Assembly (NCBI GenBank): GCA_013365365.1
Contig: JABVXU010001013.1
Span: 1-12,278, forward strand
Length of the DNA stretch: 12,278 nucleotides
Source of the DNA: Cruorifilaria tuberocauda
Taxonomy: Eukaryota > Nematoda > Chromadorea > Rhabditida > Onchocercidae
Direction of reading: 5' to 3'
A program made the position numbers and the translations under genes. Below, piece after piece: positions 1 to 8,871 of this stretch. The notes below the pieces were generated by a model. It searched no databases, was not told the origin of the DNA, and worked only from the letters and a program-made list of their open reading frames with translations. Within the stretch, counting starts at the first letter, position 1; every line of letters starts with the position of its first letter.

Positions 1-590
1 TTGAGAGTTTGCATATTGTTATCAATATTATCAAATTATCATATTATCAAACATATCCAGATTTTATGTCTTCTTGGCATTTTTTGTAGCTTGCTACAAT
101 TAACTTATTATTTCACTCATTTTAAGGATATTGCACGAATAGTATTTGAATTTGTGAGTTTTCTTTTCTTCTTTGGTATTCCAGAACAAGTGTGTGCATG
201 TATGTATATTGAATGAAAAGTAAAACTTTATGTATAACAACCAATTTATTATTACAACAAAATATTTTAAATCACATTTTTCTCATTCATAACATTTTAT
301 TGTTAATCGATTACATTGAAGAAATGCTCTAAAAATAGTATATCCATCAAATTCATTTATGAGAAAGGATTCAAATTATTATCTTTAGAGCAGAGAATCG
401 AAACTAGCAAAATTAGTTCGATCATTTCTTTCACTTATATATTTTTTAAAATAATAATGAATCATTAATTTCTTAAAACAGTAAAAAAATCAACCTTTTT
501 TTCATTTTTGCATAGCACATATTGATCTGCAAAATATAAACATCCAAGAAAATTAGTCCATCATTCAAAGCTAATAATTCCACAAAATTG
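1..590. other. AT-rich sequence downstream of calpain-7
   Basis: No gene is supported here apart from the candidate 3' UTR of calpain-7. Plus-strand frame 1-216 is open but starts with TTG, is rich in Phe, Leu and Ile, and has no recognisable motif. It also lacks acceptor and codon features of the genuine exons. The stretch could include the end of an upstream neighbour, but nothing shows it. Confidence 0.6.
245..301 (-). terminator. Candidate poly(A) signals for calpain-7
   Basis: TTTATT on the plus strand at 296-301 and at 245-250 reads AATAAA on the minus strand, about 290 and 340 nt downstream of the calpain-7 stop codon. These are the only exact AATAAA copies I saw between the stop codon and position 200. 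A 3' UTR near 300 nt is plausible, but in sequence this AT-rich such hexamers occur by chance, so which one is used is unknown. Confidence 0.4.
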
Positions 591-2229
591 TTATTGTATT
601 CGCTTGATCGTAAAGGAACAGGATGCTTCAACAGTCAAGAAAAAAGGTCCTTCCTCGCCTTGTTCGAAAGTCATCGGTTGAATATTGTAAGCACCTGCCG
701 GTACTGATTCCAGAGCAAGTACAGTGTACCCTGATCTAAAATTTCTACCAATTAAACAACGTATGAAAAAAGTAAGAATTGAAAATAAAGAAAATTAGTA
801 CCTGAATGCACCCGAACTGCACCTTTCAAATGGTTTATTCCTTAATGAGGAAAACTGCTTAATTTCAAAACCGATACTGTACTGTTTTGGACCCTTTAAT
901 TCAATAAGTACATCATTATCATCACTACCATTATCCAAATTCACTTGATATATTGGGTTGTTCCTGCAAAAGGTGCGCAAACTATTGTAATGTTCAAATG
1001 ATTTAGCAAGCAAGTAATCGTTTCATTAGAAAAATAGGAAAAAATAAGTAAAACTAAAATTAATATACATATAAGTTTCTCGACTCGGTCCATTACCACA
1101 GCCACCAGCTGTTTTTCCTTTCCATTCACCAGTTTCCTTAAAATATCAAAAATTTATGGTATTTTTAAACACATTTAAAGAGAAGCGAAAATGTTCATGA
1201 TATTAAAATATTACCCTTTTCTTTAAGATATAAGGCACTTTCACTTTTCGCAGACGAAATTCAGCTGTTGAGTACACTCGCAACGTATAATATATTGTTT
1301 TCATCTTTTCATACTATAAAAATAGAAATATAACTGACATTATTACATCGTTACAACATACTTGATACATCCACTATTGTTTTTTTTTTAATTTATATCT
1401 AACTTTTATTAATCTTATTGACCTTTGAGATTTTTGTATTGTTGCAATGATTTCATCTACCATATGTTTTAAGGGTTTACAGTACTTCTATCAATGCTTC
1501 TACAGTTTTTAGGTGAACTTTTGGATGAACTAAGTAAGCACTGATAACTAAACCTAATTTTATGATAAAGCTTAAAAATTTATCATCCATTAATTTTACA
1601 CTCATAAGAAAAGGAAACTATTGTTAAAAAAATGCATACTTGAGCAACAACAAGAGTGTATTTTTGACAACCAGATTCAGAGATAATCATTTGACATAAA
1701 TAATGGGGGCTATTCAGTCGTACTGCATCCATAATTGGCTTTGGATCGGCTAAAATTGATAATACTAAGACTAAAGATCTATGAAATTGAAATGTCACAT
1801 TTTCTTCTACAGGAATCATGAAGTTCCTAAATTTATTAGAATTTTAGTTATCGAAATGTGAGGCGATGTCCTCACATTACATCACTTATATAAATATAAT
1901 GATATGATAACATTCAAATTTACCTACATGGTATGTAAACTTTTTTTCCTGACTTGTATACCATTACCGTAATATATTCTTTGTTATGAGCAAAATCATT
2001 CTGAAAAAAACAAAAATTGTAATTCTGAAATCAAAACAATTTTGGAAATTAAATCAAATTCGACAGCCAAATGCACTCAAAATTTGAAAATCTGACTTTA
2101 TCCGTTATATGGCGCGTGAGTAAAATCCATACTGCAGTGGAACCATTACTATTTACTTCCAATGTATACTGAGGATTGTCCGCTACACTATACAAATCTT
2201 TTACTGGTCCCAAACCTGCTGACCATATC
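591..2229 (-). other. Calpain-7 exons 15-21: C-terminal C2-like domains
   Basis: Exons (minus strand): 2097-2229, 1928-2000, 1640-1749, 1215-1313, 1069-1136, 802-963, 591-735, covering residues 549-811 and TAA at 593-591. The first beta-sandwich includes [47 protein letters not shown] and YTLVVAQYEK. The second includes the calpain-7 motif [33 protein letters not shown] and [13 protein letters not shown]. The end at IKRIQ matches the length of vertebrate CAPN7, so no domain is missing. Exon 16 needs the donor CCAT|GTAGGT rather than the GTAAAT four bases downstream, because only the former keeps phase with exon 17 (acceptor ATTTTAG). The two closely spaced GT sites could be a point of mis-splicing. 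Intron 17 is the longest here at 326 nt. Confidence 0.93.
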
Positions 2230-5200
2230 CTGAAAAAAGAAACTTTGACGAGACTGATTCGTGCAATTATATATTTTGTGCTGAATATGAAGTTCTAGAC
2301 ACTTACGCATGCAATCCATAAGTGTATGGAAATAGCGAAGGATCCCAGTTCACATAAAACACTTCAAAGAAATGACATACCGATTTAAAATCAATCCAAA
2401 ATATACCTAAATTGTAGCTGAATTTCAAATTAACAATTTCACGAGATCAACAATACAAAATTTTGCATCTTCATGAAAACGTCAATTAAAGCTTGAGTTT
2501 CTTTTTCAAAATTTAAACACAAAAATTAATGAAACCACCGCTAACCATCATCGAATTGCTGGGCGTCCGAAGGATTGTAATCCAATGCTTTGCAAAGCTG
2601 TGGTGTCCAGTTATTCTTATCTTTTTCAGAATAATGTCCTTTCCATCGTAGATGTGTCCAAGGATTTTTCAGCATCAACAACTGTTTGCCCTACAAAGTA
2701 AGACTTTTCAATAAATATTTAAGATGAGATATAAATTATGTTGCGAAATGAAAGACAAAATTTATTTCATACTTGAATTTTCCTTAAATCTAACACGGCA
2801 TATGCATGTGAATCAATAAGACCAGTTCGATCGACCGTCATCTGATCCATTTTACCAGTTGCCAATGTAATAAGACAATGGCCTTGGTGATATCTAAAAA
2901 TTAAATGGCTATTTATTTAAATTTATCTCGAGAAGTTAATGATCTTGATTAACCTCAAAGAACAATATAATCAATAATATAACAGTCACAAAAAAACTAC
3001 CGTCCTTTAATGCATCTTTAATTACTTTAACAATGCGAAGACATTAAGCAATATAAAATACAGTTATTCTGATCTCTTCATTTTAAATAGTATTCGTATT
3101 ATTTTTCACATGCTTTCTTTCGAAACAATATTACAAATAAACCTTGTAAAAAGTTTTTCGAACAATGTAGCAGCATCCTTACTAGACAAACACTTCTTAA
3201 TACTTATTCTTTCAGGTATCCACCCTGTTAATGCATGCATATCAATACTCTGAAAATGGCATTTCAGAATTTCGGAAAATGTGCGCATGGTATCAGTTTA
3301 ATTCTTTTTCATTGGCTTTAAAATTTTACCGAATTTGAACCTGGAAAGTCGTACCCACCCATCACCTTCATATAAGCCTTTTCCAATAACGAAACCCACA
3401 ATTCGTCTCTGAAAAATACTTCAGTTCTATTGAAAATTCGAATGCAACTAAAGCAAAACAAATTATATGAATTTTATATATCAGAAAAATATGGATTATC
3501 AAATTACAAACTTTTGTTGACTGTATGAACACAGGAAATCACCATATTCTCCGATGGGAAACCGATCATCGATTACAACCTAAATAAAACTATTTCATTT
3601 ATATTTCGAGATAATGTAGCATTCGAAAAATTTTCCTTTCTTCACACTAATCAGAAAAGCCCTAACTCAAAGACGCAATCCGTTTAAATAACCAAAGTAA
3701 GATGTGGTTGAATTGTTCAGCGTTAAAAATGTCGACATCCATGTAATTAGGAGAAAAAAGCTTGTTTCTGTTAAGTCGATATTTTATTCGAAAAAATCTG
3801 GTGCATAAATATCACGAAAAGATCAGTCCACTGGAGTTTGCATGATAACGAATAGGATTATATATCCGTTAACCATCATCAGATAAAAAGAAAAAATAAT
3901 ATATAATACAAACATATATAAGCACAAGAGAAATCTTCCTTACCTTTCTCCAAACACCATTGAAATGCATCTTGATCATATATTTCCCACAAGGATTATA
4001 TAATGGCACGCCCAATTTATTTTGAGGATATATTATACTTAAAGAAATTAAAATTGGGAAAATTTATCCATCAACAATTCTGATTAGAAATAGATCTCTT
4101 CGACTCAACAGTAACTTAACACTGCTTTAATGACATCATATATTATACTATAGAGTGAAAATGTTCAACGTAAAGAATATAAGAAAATATTTACAGTGAA
4201 ATGAGAACGATTCAGAAAAGAAATATTTACAAAATACCTTGTCACCAATGGCTTTTTGAAACGGCTTTCATATCGAGCCGATATGGCTAAAGAAGCTATG
4301 AAAGAACAGTCCGAAACAATTGTCTAAAATAATAACAGTGGTTAAAAATTTTTTTTAAGGCTTTAAATTTTAGACAGAGCATATTAATCGAAATTATACA
4401 TATTGTACCTTCTAATCACCTGTTACTATAAATGCATAATTGCTAACTTTGCTTAAGAAACCAAAACGTTCAAACACGTTGGAATGTGCATTAAAATGAA
4501 GTCTAACATTTTCAATAACGCCATTATTTACAAATAACCTGTGAGTAACATTACGCAGATAAACAAACACATAAAAAATTAGACAAATGACTTTTTTAAA
4601 AAAAAAAAAACTGAGGAAAGACAGTAACCTGTTTGATGGTGCCACTATCGATTTTATCAATTACTTTAGGAGATTGCATGAACTCATCTGGACGCATCCA
4701 ACTTTTCAGCTGTTTTATCTGTTTATCAGATAAAGCGAGTAAACCATGTTTATCACTGAAAATTTAAACGATAAAAATGATTAGAAATGATAGCCGCAAA
4801 AAGAACTAAGAATGGCAAACTTACGTAAACGGTACTGGATAAGCAAAGCGTTCCTTCAAATCGACAGCCAAAAATGGAACATACTGCCTTCCGTTAACGT
4901 TCGATGTTGCTGCCAATACTGCCAATTCGGATTTAGTAAGGCGATCATGGTTATCATCTCCAGTTTTTCGTTTAGACATTAACGGTGTCTTACTGCTACT
5001 GGAATTATCAGCCGACTTCTCGAAGCTCGTGTTTATATTTAAATCAGATATTTCTACAAACATCTAACGTGATTTACTTCACCAAGTAACCAGATTACTT
5101 TTGATAAATTAAGTACGATAAATTTGCCTCAACAAGCAAACAAATAGAATGAGCTATCAAATATAAAAATTACATAAGCTTTTATTCAATTAAGATCTAA

Positions 5201-6502
5201 AAAACATCCCAAAATATATGAAGTATAAAGAAATAATGCTTAGATCTAAATGACAAAAAAAATAAAGTGAATATACCATCAACAGGAGGTTCAGGCAATT
5301 CTATTTCAGCATTTTCGCTCAGCTTCTCTTGAGCTTTCAAGACTTCTGCTCTATCCAAAGCCTTCTCAGCCAATTGGCGCAACTTTCCGGCCATCGTAGC
5401 ATCGCAAGATGTGCTCTCAAAATAAGAAATCCAAAATATTTATATTCCCACTCGGATGATAATAACTAATCACAAACAAAATAGACAAATTAAACGAACT
5501 GAAGTATTGATACAAAGCTCGATAGCCAATGAATACAACGATATGGCTTCGCTGATATTTCCCGCTTCATCCTGATCCAGTGCTTGATATAACAAAAATT
5601 CGGCTCGATCAAGATTCAGCTGCTGTTGGCTCTTGATGTTCGTTGATATTTTTGATGTACCTAACAAATTTCCTTTTTTAGTTTTCAGCAAATTAAAATT
5701 ACAACGAATGTAAAAAATAGTCAATAAAAATATTAAGTACGTCAAATATTCCAACGATCAAAAGTAAAATCTAAATAAAAATTGAAAATTATAATTGTTT
5801 GAAAGATATCAAAGTTGTTTTATTATAAACCAATAATCTACATACAAAAAAAGGAAACATCAACGAACTTTGCGACCTGATTAGTTCAGCACGTCTTATA
5901 TATTCCTCTGCTTTATCTTTATATGAAGCCGGAATTTTTTCTTGTCGTATCAATTCGAGAATTGAATTTGCAGCATCCTGGGAGATAACTTTTATGGTTG
6001 AATTTTCGAAATATAACGCGCATATAACGAGCAAAATTAAACAGGAAGAATAAGAAAATACAGAGAAGAAAGAAAAATATTTGTATGAATTTGCAAAATA
6101 TCGGAAACAAATCAAAAAAAACTAAAATATAACATGATGGAGAGCATAATTCATTGATTTGTATATCGAACTGATTAAATTAAATGTTAAATCTCTTTCA
6201 AAAAAAAACCTTTCACTGTTAAATCTCTTTCAAATCCTATAACTTAGAAGTCACCTGCCCTTTCCATGCCCAATCATCTCATCCACTAGTTTAATATCAT
6301 ATCATTTAGTAATTATCTAACTGTTTATAAATCATTAATCCAATTAATTTCTGCATTTTTCACTGTTTACAAAAACCACGTGATTACTTATATAAAAAAA
6401 AATAAGAAAACAACCAACAACGTAGAAGTAAATGGCAGCATCCCATCGGCAAGCTTTATCATATCCGATAGCTTTCTGAGCCGAATAAGTCACCTCGTCC
6501 AT
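591..6502 (-). CDS. capn-7: Calpain-7 (PalB-type atypical calpain), complete, 21 exons
   Basis: Joining 21 exons in phase gives 2436 nt including TAA, an 811-residue protein. Human CAPN7 is 813 residues and I recognise near-colinear similarity throughout. Order: MIT domain 1 (about 1-63), MIT domain 2 (about 70-140), Ser/Lys/Asp-rich linker (about 145-190), calpain CysPc core (about 220-540), then two C2-like/calpain beta-sandwich domains (about 545-660 and 690-811). No EF-hand domain follows, as expected for this class. The triad is present: Cys288 in SDCSF, His456 in DSHAYAV, Asn476 in LKNPW, each two residues before the human positions as I remember them. Family knowledge: CAPN7 is a cytosolic cysteine protease whose MIT domains bind ESCRT-III proteins such as IST1; fungal PalB acts in pH signalling. 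ATG 6502-6500 is chosen because MIT helix 1 begins there. All 20 introns obey GT-AG and keep phase, so the gene looks intact. The symbol denotes orthology, not a checked locus name. Confidence 0.95.
2307..5053 (-). other. Calpain-7 exons 5-14: linker and CysPc protease core
   Basis: Exons (minus strand): 4825-5053, 4629-4755, 4238-4323, 3944-4037, 3512-3579, 3330-3408, 3143-3249, 2773-2893, 2546-2690, 2307-2406, covering residues 164-548. Exon 5 begins with a low-complexity linker ([18 protein letters not shown]), then [20 protein letters not shown], which is strongly conserved in calpain-7. Exon 7 has the nucleophile Cys288 ([15 protein letters not shown]). Exons 8-10 carry [43 protein letters not shown]. 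Exon 11 has the [10 protein letters not shown] signature. Exon 12 holds His456 ([14 protein letters not shown]). Exon 13 holds Asn476 ([12 protein letters not shown]). Exon 14 ends the core ([13 protein letters not shown]). The protease should be active, since all three catalytic residues and their contexts are present. Split codons at each junction were checked and none creates a stop. Confidence 0.95.
6113..6180 (+). repeat. Dispersed repeat, copy 1 (calpain-7 intron 1)
   Basis: This stretch matches 11041-11107 in the same orientation. The last 50 bases (6131-6180 against 11058-11107) agree at 40 of 50 positions without gaps, with a shared core ATAATTCATTGA(T/C)TTGTATAT and a shared end TGATTAAAT. 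The A-rich left part aligns with small gaps. Each copy lies in the first intron of its gene, but on opposite gene strands. It may be a relic of a small dispersed element; no terminal inverted repeats or target duplications were seen. Confidence 0.6.
6186..6234 (+). repeat. 17-bp direct repeat in calpain-7 intron 1
   Basis: GTTAAATCTCTTTCAAA occurs at 6186-6202 and again, identical, at 6218-6234, 32 bases apart start to start. The unit lies between an A-run and the coding exon and is too short to call an element. It is most likely a recent local duplication. Confidence 0.8.
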
Positions 6503-6505
6503 TCT
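6503..6505 (-). promoter_or_regulatory. Possible spliced-leader acceptor at the calpain-7 start
   Basis: Read on the minus strand, the sequence before the start is CAAACAG-A-ATG, so a possible 3' splice AG sits one base before the ATG. Many nematode mRNAs receive a spliced leader at an AG very close to the start codon. A second candidate, CATTTTAG, lies about 50 nt further upstream, but it would leave a short upstream ORF. No RNA evidence is available. Confidence 0.35.
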
Positions 6506-6674
6506 GTTTGATGAAACGACAATACGCTTACTTTACAGTCAGCATTTCTTGCTAAAATGAAATTACGTAAACAAACATTAATGTCACGTAATTTGAAAAA
6601 GTCAAGTAAATATTCAACCCTCATCGATAGCAGTTAGCTTTTCCTTTAACAAAAAACAATGTAAAAATTTACAT
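6503..6674. promoter_or_regulatory. Presumed calpain-7 promoter with ATF/NFIL3-like palindrome
   Basis: This is the short gap between the calpain-7 start codon and the coding-like island on the other strand, so it is the natural place for promoter activity. It contains a perfect palindrome TTACGTAA at 6563-6570 and a half-similar GTCACGTAAT near 6583. TTACGTAA is the consensus for PAR/NFIL3-type bZIP factors, including nematode CES-2/ATF-2 (family knowledge). No TATA box is convincing. Function is inferred from position and motif only. Confidence 0.35.
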
Positions 6675-6921
6675 TTGAAAAGATTACAAGTTCAAATAAT
6701 CGCCATGAAGCCGGATGAATCAGATGCCGTTAGCAATGCGGAAAAACATCCGTACCGCCACCAATGTAGAAAAGAATTCAAACTGGAATACCGTACCAGA
6801 ATTACAAAAGGAGGATTCAAAGCAAAAACTCCAGTTTTATCGCTACATATCACCAAGAGTTTGATGATTTCGCAGAGAGTCAGAGATTGGTATGATTGAC
6901 GAGAGAGCTGAGAAAAGATAG
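6675..6921 (+). pseudogene. Coding-like GC-rich island, small gene or decayed exon
   Basis: I do not recognise this sequence. GC is 90 of 210 bases at 6701-6910 (43 percent), like the calpain exons and well above the AT-rich flanks. One frame is open from ATG 6675 (or ATG 6705) to TGA 6897-6899, giving 74 or 64 residues, strongly basic, with no signal peptide or known motif. A second frame (ATG 6715 to TGA 6862) reads NSNWNTVPELQKEDSKQKL and looks more protein-like. The third frame continues with HQEFDDFAESQRL up to 6892, and the second resumes with MIDERAEKR to TAG at 6919-6921. This pattern of good sequence jumping frames suggests a frameshifted relic, but a small intact gene in the first frame cannot be excluded. 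AATAAA follows at 6995. It diverges from calpain-7. Confidence 0.35.
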
Positions 6922-6994
6922 CAAGGAATAATTGCATTTTTTTAATTTTAACTGTTAATTATAGTTATAAGGAAGAAAAAATTTATAAAAATTC

Positions 6995-7000
6995 AATAAA
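6995..7000 (+). terminator. AATAAA downstream of the coding-like island
   Basis: AATAAA lies about 95 nt after the TGA at 6897-6899 and about 74 nt after the TAG at 6919-6921. The distance suits a short 3' UTR for a plus-strand transcript ending in the island. Chance occurrence is likely enough in AT-rich DNA that this is only supporting evidence. Confidence 0.3.
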
Positions 7001-7168
7001 TTTCACGTCAGGATACAAATTTCGCGTCACGTCAAAATTTTTTACGTAAGTATTCGTCGTACGAGTTGAAAGATATCCATGGAAAACTATAAATATTTCA
7101 TTGAAACTATAAACAATTGAAAAAATTGGAAATCAAATAAAATTTATCGCGTACTTTTTCAGCATAAT

Positions 7169-7220
7169 CTCATAATCATGATAAAATCATAATCTAATAT
7201 TCTCATAATCACGATAAAAT
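7169..7220 (+). repeat. 19-bp near-identical direct repeat
   Basis: CTCATAATCATGATAAAAT at 7169-7187 recurs at 7202-7220 with one change (CATGAT to CACGAT), a 33-base period. It resembles a two-copy tandem duplication. A related palindrome, TTATCATGATAA, occurs far downstream at 9959-9970. Confidence 0.75.
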
Positions 7221-7470
7221 TAACAATTATATTCAAAATTTTAGTTCGAACTTGCAAATGAAGTTACAATTGGAAAATTTCCTAAATAAACTTTAAAAAT
7301 TTCACAATCTTCCAATGCTCTTTCCTATAAACTGAGAAAATACGTTATAAATTTTACTGAAAACAATAATTATATTATCGATCAGAGTTCAAAAACTGCC
7401 AATAATCAGGGCTTAAAAAAATTTACAATAAAAAATTCAAAATAATAAAACTTAAATAATTGTGGAATTT

Positions 7471-7517
7471 GAATATAGCATAAATTTATTTTACTTTATT
7501 ACCAAACCATAACTTAC
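7471..7517 (+). repeat. 47-bp direct repeat, copy 1
   Basis: Positions 7471-7517 match 7790-7836 in the same orientation at 41 of 47 bases, both beginning GAATATAGC and ending ATAACTTAC. The spacing is 319 bases. The interval between the copies shows no recognisable transposase or other coding sequence, so a solo duplication or a decayed non-autonomous element is possible. Confidence 0.65.
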
Positions 7518-7789
7518 ATTGAATACTATAAAATTGCAAATCAATAGTTCTAATAATCAGAAAAGTATGAGAGAGTAAAAGAACAAGAAAAACATTCCAA
7601 AACTTATCATGGTAAAAGTACCAGAATCCTTGGGAAAAATGAAAAACATAAACTTTGATCTTTCCAATTATAGCAATAACTAAAATGTTTTGCAATTTTA
7701 TGATTTCATAATAAAAAGTTTTCCCCACTTTGGCAAATATATTCCATGAGTACATTTATACAAATATGAGGATAACCTTTCGTTAGGTT

Positions 7790-7836
7790 GAATATAGCTT
7801 ATATTTACTTTACTTTATCACCAACCTATAACTTAC
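7790..7836 (+). repeat. 47-bp direct repeat, copy 2
   Basis: This is the partner of 7471-7517, differing at six positions. It shares the central TTTACTTTAT-type run and the ATAACTTAC end. Similarity fades outside the 47 bases on both sides. Confidence 0.65.
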
Positions 7837-8871
7837 TATAAGCAACAACCAGATAAATCTCTGATGTGATTATTAGTTGTTCAATTTTTAGGAAGAGGAA
7901 TTGATAAAAGTGAAACAATACAGTTTGAGCTAGTTGATACTTAACTAAATGTTGTTGATAAAGACAAAAAAGAATTACAATCCATAAAACAATAAAATTA
8001 ATTAATTAACTTTAAGAGGTAAAAAAGTTTAAAAGTTTAAGAGTTATAGATATAATCTAACGTATTGATATAGAGATCAGTTATTTTTTCAAATTTATTC
8101 AAGAATTTTTAATTCCGAATTCTCATAACTCATAGAAAAGTTATATAGGTAATAGCCAATCTTCGATATACCGATAAAATTTATAATCATAATTCAATTT
8201 CCATATAACTTACTTCTGGGCTAATGCCATAATTATTGCAAACTTAGAACAATGGATAAAATCCATGATTAGCAATACGATGATTGTGTTTATGAAATTA
8301 ATTTGTTTGCACAAGAACGTAACTTATCATCCCTTACTTATAATTCAAAATCAACGTCATAGAAATTTTCTTATGTTAAGTATTATCAGTTAAATGATCA
8401 CTAATCAACCATTGTTTTAGCTGTTGTTTGTTTAGACCTGTTTTTAACCTCGTACTTTCAGTTTACTCATTATCTCAATTTATTGTAAATGGCAAATATG
8501 ACGTAATTTCTCGTTATCAGCTTTATCAATCAAGAAAAAATGAATGATTTTTGATTAGGTAATACTTCAATCATTGTATCTTCATTATTGTATACTTTCT
8601 TATTTTTAATTAATATCAAACATCATATCATCTATTCACTTTGATTTTTAATCTCCAACTAACTATAAAAGCAATCTTCTAATACGATTACTAGTATTAC
8701 TCTGTAATTATTTTAGGTTATCGAATTACCAACAAACTGTTATTCAATCTTCTTCTAAACAGTATACTGAAATAAATCAAGAATCAGTCTTCTATCCACC
8801 ATTTCATATTGCTTTCATAATTTATTTTCATCCTCTATCATTCCGGTTGATAGGTTTCCGTTATTTCTCGA

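Larger units (their letters stand above)
5277..6502 (-). other. Calpain-7 exons 1-4: tandem MIT domains
   Basis: Exons (minus strand): 6422-6502, 5869-5977, 5500-5660, 5277-5415, covering residues 1-163 plus one base of codon 164. MIT1 is split over exons 1 and 2 ([14 protein letters not shown], then [14 protein letters not shown]). Exon 3 carries most of MIT2 ([33 protein letters not shown]). Exon 4 completes it with [16 protein letters not shown], nearly the human motif KLKQLARQALDRAEAL. The repeated A..LY..A..L heptad-like spacing is the three-helix MIT pattern. Family knowledge: these domains recruit the protease to ESCRT-III at endosomes and the midbody. Introns are 444, 208 and 84 nt. 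The donors of exons 1-3 are all GTT (GTTGTT, GTTCGT, GTTCGT), weak by nematode standards, but phase and alignment allow no better choice. Intron 1 holds a dispersed repeat and a small direct repeat listed separately. Confidence 0.92.
7001..8871. other. AT-rich intergenic sequence, degenerate repeats only
   Basis: No exon-like reading frame with conserved motifs, RNA gene or intact mobile element was seen. The minus-strand frame 7486-7755 (89 codons) is mostly Phe, Ile, Lys, Tyr and Leu, as expected from AT-rich noise, and begins and ends without gene signals. The stretch does contain two small repeat pairs, described separately. CACGTCA-like motifs cluster at about 7004-7034. Confidence 0.6.

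Noticed and set aside
1..216. Open plus-strand frame of 71 codons
   Set aside because: It begins with TTG, is dominated by Phe, Leu and Ile, and shows no motif or splice context; typical of AT-rich non-coding DNA.
5875..5880. Donor CAG|GTCGCA for calpain-7 exon 2
   Set aside because: It looks closer to consensus, but its phase does not fit the exon 3 acceptor. The GTTCGT donor at 5868 keeps frame and alignment.
6692..6937. Minus-strand frame of 81 codons over the GC-rich island
   Set aside because: It reads as hydrophobic Leu/Ser/Cys-rich sequence without motif, and the poly(A) signal nearby fits the plus strand.
7486..7755. Minus-strand frame of 89 codons
   Set aside because: The composition is Phe/Ile/Lys/Tyr noise, there is no homology I recognise, and it overlaps a repeat copy at its 3' end.
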